In this document: positions 15,824 through 20,270 of the stretch, piece after piece
How positions within the stretch are numbered: position 1 is the first letter of the stretch
Layout: every line of letters begins with the position of its first letter
Assembly (NCBI RefSeq): GCF_002104995.1
Contig: NW_024468434.1
Coordinates: forward strand, 1 to 20,270
Reading direction: 5' to 3'
Origin: Linderina pennispora
Taxonomy: Eukaryota > Kickxellomycota > Kickxellomycetes > Kickxellales > Kickxellaceae
DNA: 20,270 nt
Position numbers and translations under genes: made by a program
The notes under the pieces: model-generated
Told to the model about the DNA's origin: nothing
What the model saw: only the letters and a program-made list of their open reading frames with translations
Databases searched by the model: none

Positions 15824-18800
15824 GTAAAGTCAGCAGCACCCATTGACAATATCGTTGGCGCGCAAGATAGTGAGCCCGAGGCGAGTGGTGCGGATGGCGA
15901 CGACTTTTTGGCTCGTGCGATGGAAAGTCTTGGGCTTGATGGAATATGATGCGGATGCCTATGACAGCGACGAAGACCCTGGAATTGTACGCACGGCGCA
16001 GTGTACGTCGGGCAGCAATGGAGGAGTGGGCCGATTACCTGCGCACCAACAACCAGCGCAACCGCTATGGCAGCTATCTTGCAAAGCTATCAGACATGGT
16101 CAATAAGGAGGCGAAAGCGCTGGCAGAGATCCAGGACGATTGGCTGTTCGATGGAGCGCAGGCTGCAGCAGAATACGACCGGATCTGGCCCCAATACCAC
16201 AATGCGTTGCTGGATGAAATATGCGCGTTCAAGGACCATGAGGTCGAGAGGGAGGCTGTCGACATGGCCAGGATGCAGGCAAATGCTGCTGTTGAGGAGA
16301 AGAGGCTGGCAAAGAACGTGAATACCTCGGCGAAGCAAGAGACTGATTTCTTTGCGATAACGCAGATAGCAATTGTGATAGCGGCAGCGAAATAGGGCTC
16401 GGCTTCGGCTTCGGCGATAGTGATGCTGAGGCAGATGATAGCGCACCGATTGCCTCAGCCAGCTCAGTGCGAATCGTCGAAACTGCTCCGCCTGCAGGCT
16501 GGGCTGGCGCTAGCATGAGAGATCTCGTTACTGAATCTGTACATCGAATTGATAGCCAGGCGGCGATAAAGTACAGCAGTGGTTTGCGTGGGTCAGGCTA
16601 TGTTTCGAGTCTGACAGTAACGTGGTCCACACCAGGAATCGCGTCATCCCGGTCCGATGCTAGTGCACTAAGAGCGATTCCTCTTGATCCACAGCCATGC
16701 ATAGCATTCCACGGCCAGTCACAGGTGTATGAAATGCCTGGCGGTTTTTTGGCAGGACGCGGCGCGATGCCGAAGACTATGTGGCTCTTGTCTATCTCTT
16801 CGCGCAGGCACACTCTCCACAGCTTGCCCACCGTCTGCCGCCATCTTTGCGGACGAGTGGGACACGTGGGACGCTCATATTCGCGAAGCTGAGCGTGCTA
16901 AGGCCGCTGCTCAGACGACGAGCAGGGTCGATTTTCTTCGCCAACTGCGCAGCCAGTATGTGGAGATGGCAACAGCAAGCTTGGCTGCCGATGCACCCGA
17001 AAAGAGCGGCGAGAAGAAGGTCAGCTGGTCGCAGCAAGAGCACTATGCTAAGAAAGCCATGCGGATACGCGCAGCCAGATGGACACGTAATGTCATCCCG
17101 GAGCGCCAGAGTACCGACAAGTGGAAGTCCAAGTATGCAGCGACCCAGGCAGCGCTGCCGGCCTGCCAGTACATGCAAACCATAGCTGACGCATTGGCTG
17201 GCTCACAGACAGTGTAATCCGTGGAGCCACGGGCTGCGGCAAGACCACCCAGGTGCCGCAGATTGCCCTGCGGCTGCTACTGTCGGCAAAGTACAAAGGT
17301 GGGCGTATCTTGTGTACGCAGCCGCGCCGGATATCTGCTACATCTATCTCTCAGCGCGTCTCTCTGGAAGTTGGGGACGGGCAGCTTGGAACCAAAGATT
17401 CGCTGGTCGGATTCCAGGTGCGACTTAACGCGCGTGCAGTTGACGAGAACCCGCTTGTATTCTGCACCACGGGCGTGCTGTTGCGCATGCTGGTTGAGAA
17501 TCCAAAGCTAGCAGGTATCAGCTGTGTGATCTGTGACGAGGTGCAGGAACGCACTCTGGAGCTTGACTACCTGCTAATCGTCTTGCGTCGGCTGTTGGCC
17601 AGGCGGCCTGATCTAAAGGTCATCTTGATGAGTGCAACCATCGACACCAGCATCTTCACCTACTACTTTGACAGCTGCCCGGTGGTCGACATCCCTGGCC
17701 GAACATTCCCTGTCACCAACATGTATCTGGAGAACGTCATCCAGATGTCTGGATATGTGCTTGATAGTCAGAGTTTCTTCGCTGAGAGGCCCAAATATGT
17801 GGACCAGAACAACCAGTCGTTTTCGTTCAACGTAACTACGCGCGGCGGAAACTTGGCGAGGCATGATGCGGATGTGTCGTTCGATGAGACTCGCGTATCG
17901 TTTGCCAGTAGCAGCGACTATAACCGAGAGCAATCGCTGGAGGACCCCTCGTATGTCTCGGTGGCAGCGTGGTCGACCAGTATCAAAAATGCGCACAGAT
18001 GTCGTCAACTTGGAGCTGATCCACCACCTGATCCGCTGCATCTGCAGCGGCGCTGATGATGTGTTCCAGGCTATGTGCGCCAAGCTGATGTTTCTGAGGG
18101 CGCCATCCTGGTATTCCTGCCTGGAATCTTCGAGATCCGCAAGCTGCACGGAATGCTAGGCAGCGACAGCTCCATCAACCCATATCGCCAGCATCGTTCC
18201 CCTTGCACTCTGCGCTGTCCAACGAGACCTGCCCTGGAACGACCAAGACGTATACAGATGTTGCGTTTGAAATCTTCCCCGAGGGCAGGCGCAAAGGTAG
18301 TGCTCGCCACCAACATCGCAGAAACCGGCATCACCATCCCGGATGTCACTATTGTGATTGACTCGCGGTGTTGCCAACCAGGCAATCTGGGACAAGAAGC
18401 GGCGGATGACCAGAATCGAGACTGCCACAGTCAGCAAGGCCAAATGTCAAACAGCGGCAGCGGGCGTGCAGGCCGTGTGCAAAAGGGGCTGACGCTCTGC
18501 CTGTTCAGCAGGCAAGCAGCACGCGCTTATGCCAGAGTATGGAGGCCCCCCGAGATGCATCGTCTGCCACTGATCGGGGATTTCTATGATGGTGAAGATG
18601 CACGGATTCAACGATATCTCGGGTTCCTCGCTGAAGCCATCGATCCGCCACTGCAGTCGTCAGTAGCACAGGCTATACACGAGCTCAAGGAAGCAGGTGC
18701 CCTCGATGAGGCTGAAGAGCTGACGCCCATTGGGCAGGCATCTCTGCTTATTTGCCCGTTGACCTGTCCATTGGCAAGATGCTAATTGTTGGAACGATGC

Positions 18801-19806
18801 TCAACTGTATGGACCCCGTGCTCACCCTTGCTGCAGCTATGTCGCTCGGCAAGCCCATGCTCATTCGCCCATTCGACCCTGACGAGCGCGTCTCAGCCAG
18901 TGCTGCACATCGCCAAATACCGAAAGTACAAATGGCTTGCATACGCGGATGACAGGCAGGCGTCTGATCTGCTGGTGCTGCTGTCTGCGTATGAGGACTG
19001 GCGAAAGGCTGCGTCCGCTCCAGGCAGAACTCGTCGGCAGCTGCATGACTTTTGCAAGAAGAACTGGATCAACAGGGATGCTATGGATGCGCTCGAAGAC
19101 TACCGCGAGCAGTACCTCCGCATGCTGCATGATCTCAACCTGGTCCGAATCCACGCAGCGAGCACAACAAACACGTGCCATTGAGCCATTTGATCCGGCC
19201 CAGGGCCGGCGATGTTCCCGGATTCAGGGGCGGGTTCACTGAACCACCTGCGAATACCAACGTGAATGGCACAAACGTCAACATCATCTATGCTGCCATC
19301 ATCGCCGGTTCGACCACATTGATGCCAGCTGCACTGGACACGGGTTTGAAATTGCCCAAGTCGCTGTTGCCAGGAAGGTGCGTGGTGTTGGCCATGCGAT
19401 TCAGATCGAGGAACGCGGGCGCGTCTCTACACGGCCTGTCGTCATCGACCGCTCCTCAGTCAATGCCTCCCCCGACCACCCGCTAATGTCCCGGAATGCA
19501 ATCGTTGCCGCCAACCTATCCGGATCCGGCGATGCAACATTCGCCAACATGTCGACAAGGGTTAACCTAGCTGGCGTCGCTCTGTTTGCCCGATCGCTGG
19601 CCTACTGGCCCAAGGCGAAGCTGCTGCCATCAACCGGTGGATCGACGGCAAGTGCTTTGCAAAGACAGCTCTTGTTTGGTGCTGATGCGCAACATGCTGC
19701 AAGAGATTATGAATTTCCGGGTCGCCAGTCCGCTGTTAAGTTGCCGGACCGTCTTGCTCGCTGGCAAACTGCCATTGTCGAGACCATACGCAATGAGGAC
19801 GCTTAG
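15033..19806 (+). CDS. DHX29-like DEAH/RHA-family ATP-dependent RNA helicase (frame-disrupted)
   Basis: The ATG at 15033 starts a Lys-rich N-terminus (PSKKKKTKVV, then ATVSMPSRA) as in DHX29. LSWLCFHVPADRLP (about 15590-15640) resembles the DHX29 N-terminal helical domain. Helicase motifs follow: I GATGCGKTTQ (17223-17252), Ia CTQPRRISATS, II DEVQERT (17535-17555), III SAT (17631-17639), IV ILVFLPG (about 18105), V ATNIAETGITIPD (about 18305-18345) and VI GRAGRVQKG (about 18460-18490). Then the winged-helix/HA2 region (IDPPLQSSVAQAIHELKEAGALDEAEELTPIG), LSIGKMLIVG, CKKNWINRDAMDALEDYREQ and an OB-fold end, with TAG 19804-19806. About 1590 codons, slightly longer than animal DHX29. DHX29 helps 40S ribosomes scan structured 5' leaders; DHX57/YLR419W-type is the alternative. 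At least eight frame breaks, e.g. one G missing at about 17214 and extra bases in motif VI. Confidence 0.82.
15773..15820 (+). repeat. (GAGCCT)8 hexanucleotide repeat encoding (Glu-Pro)8
   Basis: Eight perfect GAGCCT units within the N-terminal part of the helicase gene encode a rigid acidic EP linker between the N-terminal helical domain and the following charged region. Perfect units suggest recent slippage expansion; unit number is likely to vary between strains. Confidence 0.92.
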
Positions 19807-19842
19807 CAATAAACTACCATTATAAATGCTCATAAATAGCTG
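19807..19842. terminator. Shared 3' region of two convergent genes with AATAAA signal
   Basis: Only 36 bases separate the helicase stop (19804-19806) from the ligase stop (19845-19843). AATAAA at 19808-19813 is a canonical polyadenylation signal for the plus-strand gene, although very close to the stop. The stretch is AT-rich. The two transcripts very likely overlap in their 3' ends. Confidence 0.55.
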
Positions 19843-20270
19843 CTAGAGCTTGGGCTTGAGCTGCTGGCTACGCTTTGCCGCCTCGCGCTCGCGCAGCACC
19901 CGACGCAGAATCTTTCCGGAGACTGACTTTGGAATCTCTTTGACGATGGCAACACCACCACGCAGCTTCTTGTAATATGCAACCCTGTCGTCGACCCACT
20001 CTCTCACGTCCATTGCAATCCCAGGCTTACTGTGCTCTGGACGAACCACGACGAATGCCTTGGGTATTTCCGTCGCCAGCTTGGCATCGGGTATGCCAAT
20101 GACCGCTGCATCCAAAACGGCCGGGTGGTCAAGCAAGAGTCCTTCGAGCTCGCGGGCGGCAACCTGGAAGCCATTGTACTTGATGAGCTCCTTCTTGCGA
20201 TCAGTGACAAAGTATATCCGGAGCTATCGACGTATCCGATGTCTCCTGTGGTGAGGAAGCCGTCACTATC
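19843..20270 (-). CDS. AMP-forming acyl-CoA synthetase / 4-coumarate-CoA ligase-like, C-terminal end
   Basis: Enters from the right edge. The most upstream part reads DSDGFLTTGDIGYVDSSG, the TGD hinge region of ANL adenylating enzymes. After a small gap near 20215 the frame changes and continues TDRKKELIKYNGFQVAARELE, the hinge motif of 4CL-like ligases. HPAVLDAAVIGIPD and KEIPKSVSGKILRR follow; Lys codon 19914-19912 is the conserved C-terminal lysine used in adenylation. It ends at TAG 19845-19843. The family activates carboxylic acids (fatty or cinnamate-like) with ATP and CoA. The final residues KPKL are not a canonical peroxisomal PTS1. About 140 of about 550 residues are in the window. 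Confidence 0.85.

Overview
The window looks like nuclear DNA of an early-diverging fungus. Genes are intron-poor and lie on both strands with short intergenic gaps. They include a spindle-checkpoint Mad3/BubR1 protein, a DHX29-type translation helicase, a secreted GH3 beta-glucosidase and a 4CL-type acyl-CoA ligase. A zoopagomycete of the Kickxellales kind is my guess and is not proven here. Every long gene is split between reading frames, and the conserved motifs resume in another frame after a gain or loss of one or two bases. Because housekeeping genes are hit as often as the mobile element, I read most of these breaks as uncorrected indel errors of a draft assembly. Gene spans are therefore given through the breaks.

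Layout: 1-644 is the 3' end of a gene for a repetitive beta-strand protein (DUF4097-like adhesin). 1246-6691 (+) is a probable secreted GH3 beta-glucosidase with a very long low-complexity N-terminal part rich in Gly/Tyr/Asn and then Ala. 6692-8861 is mostly non-coding, with one plausible small gene (7356-7706, -). 8862-11537 is a mobile-element island. 11618-14808 (-) is Mad3/BubR1. 15033-19806 (+) is a DHX29-like DEAH/RHA helicase that shares a short divergent promoter with Mad3. 19843-20270 (-) is the C-terminal end of an AMP-forming acyl-CoA/4-coumarate-CoA ligase that runs off the right edge.

The most interesting system is the island at 8862-11537. It holds a degenerate Fanzor gene (eukaryotic relative of TnpB, RNA-guided RuvC nuclease) on the minus strand. 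Head-to-head with it, on the plus strand, is an internally deleted Fanzor derivative that keeps only a 5' segment and the 3' end. Both copies carry the same 155-nt non-coding block directly after the Fanzor stop codon. A 56-nt core of that block is identical in the two copies. It is bounded by an 8-bp stem, and the one difference in the stem is a wobble (G-U) only when the RNA is read in the Fanzor sense. This is the position expected for the omega/fRNA scaffold, with the guide starting where the two copies stop matching. The 5' halves form a palindrome with about 99% identical arms, while the 3' halves are only about 90% alike, so the two parts have different histories.

The Mad3 gene is also notable for an ABBA-KEN-ABBA cassette and further ABBA-like motifs, the last at the extreme C-terminus.
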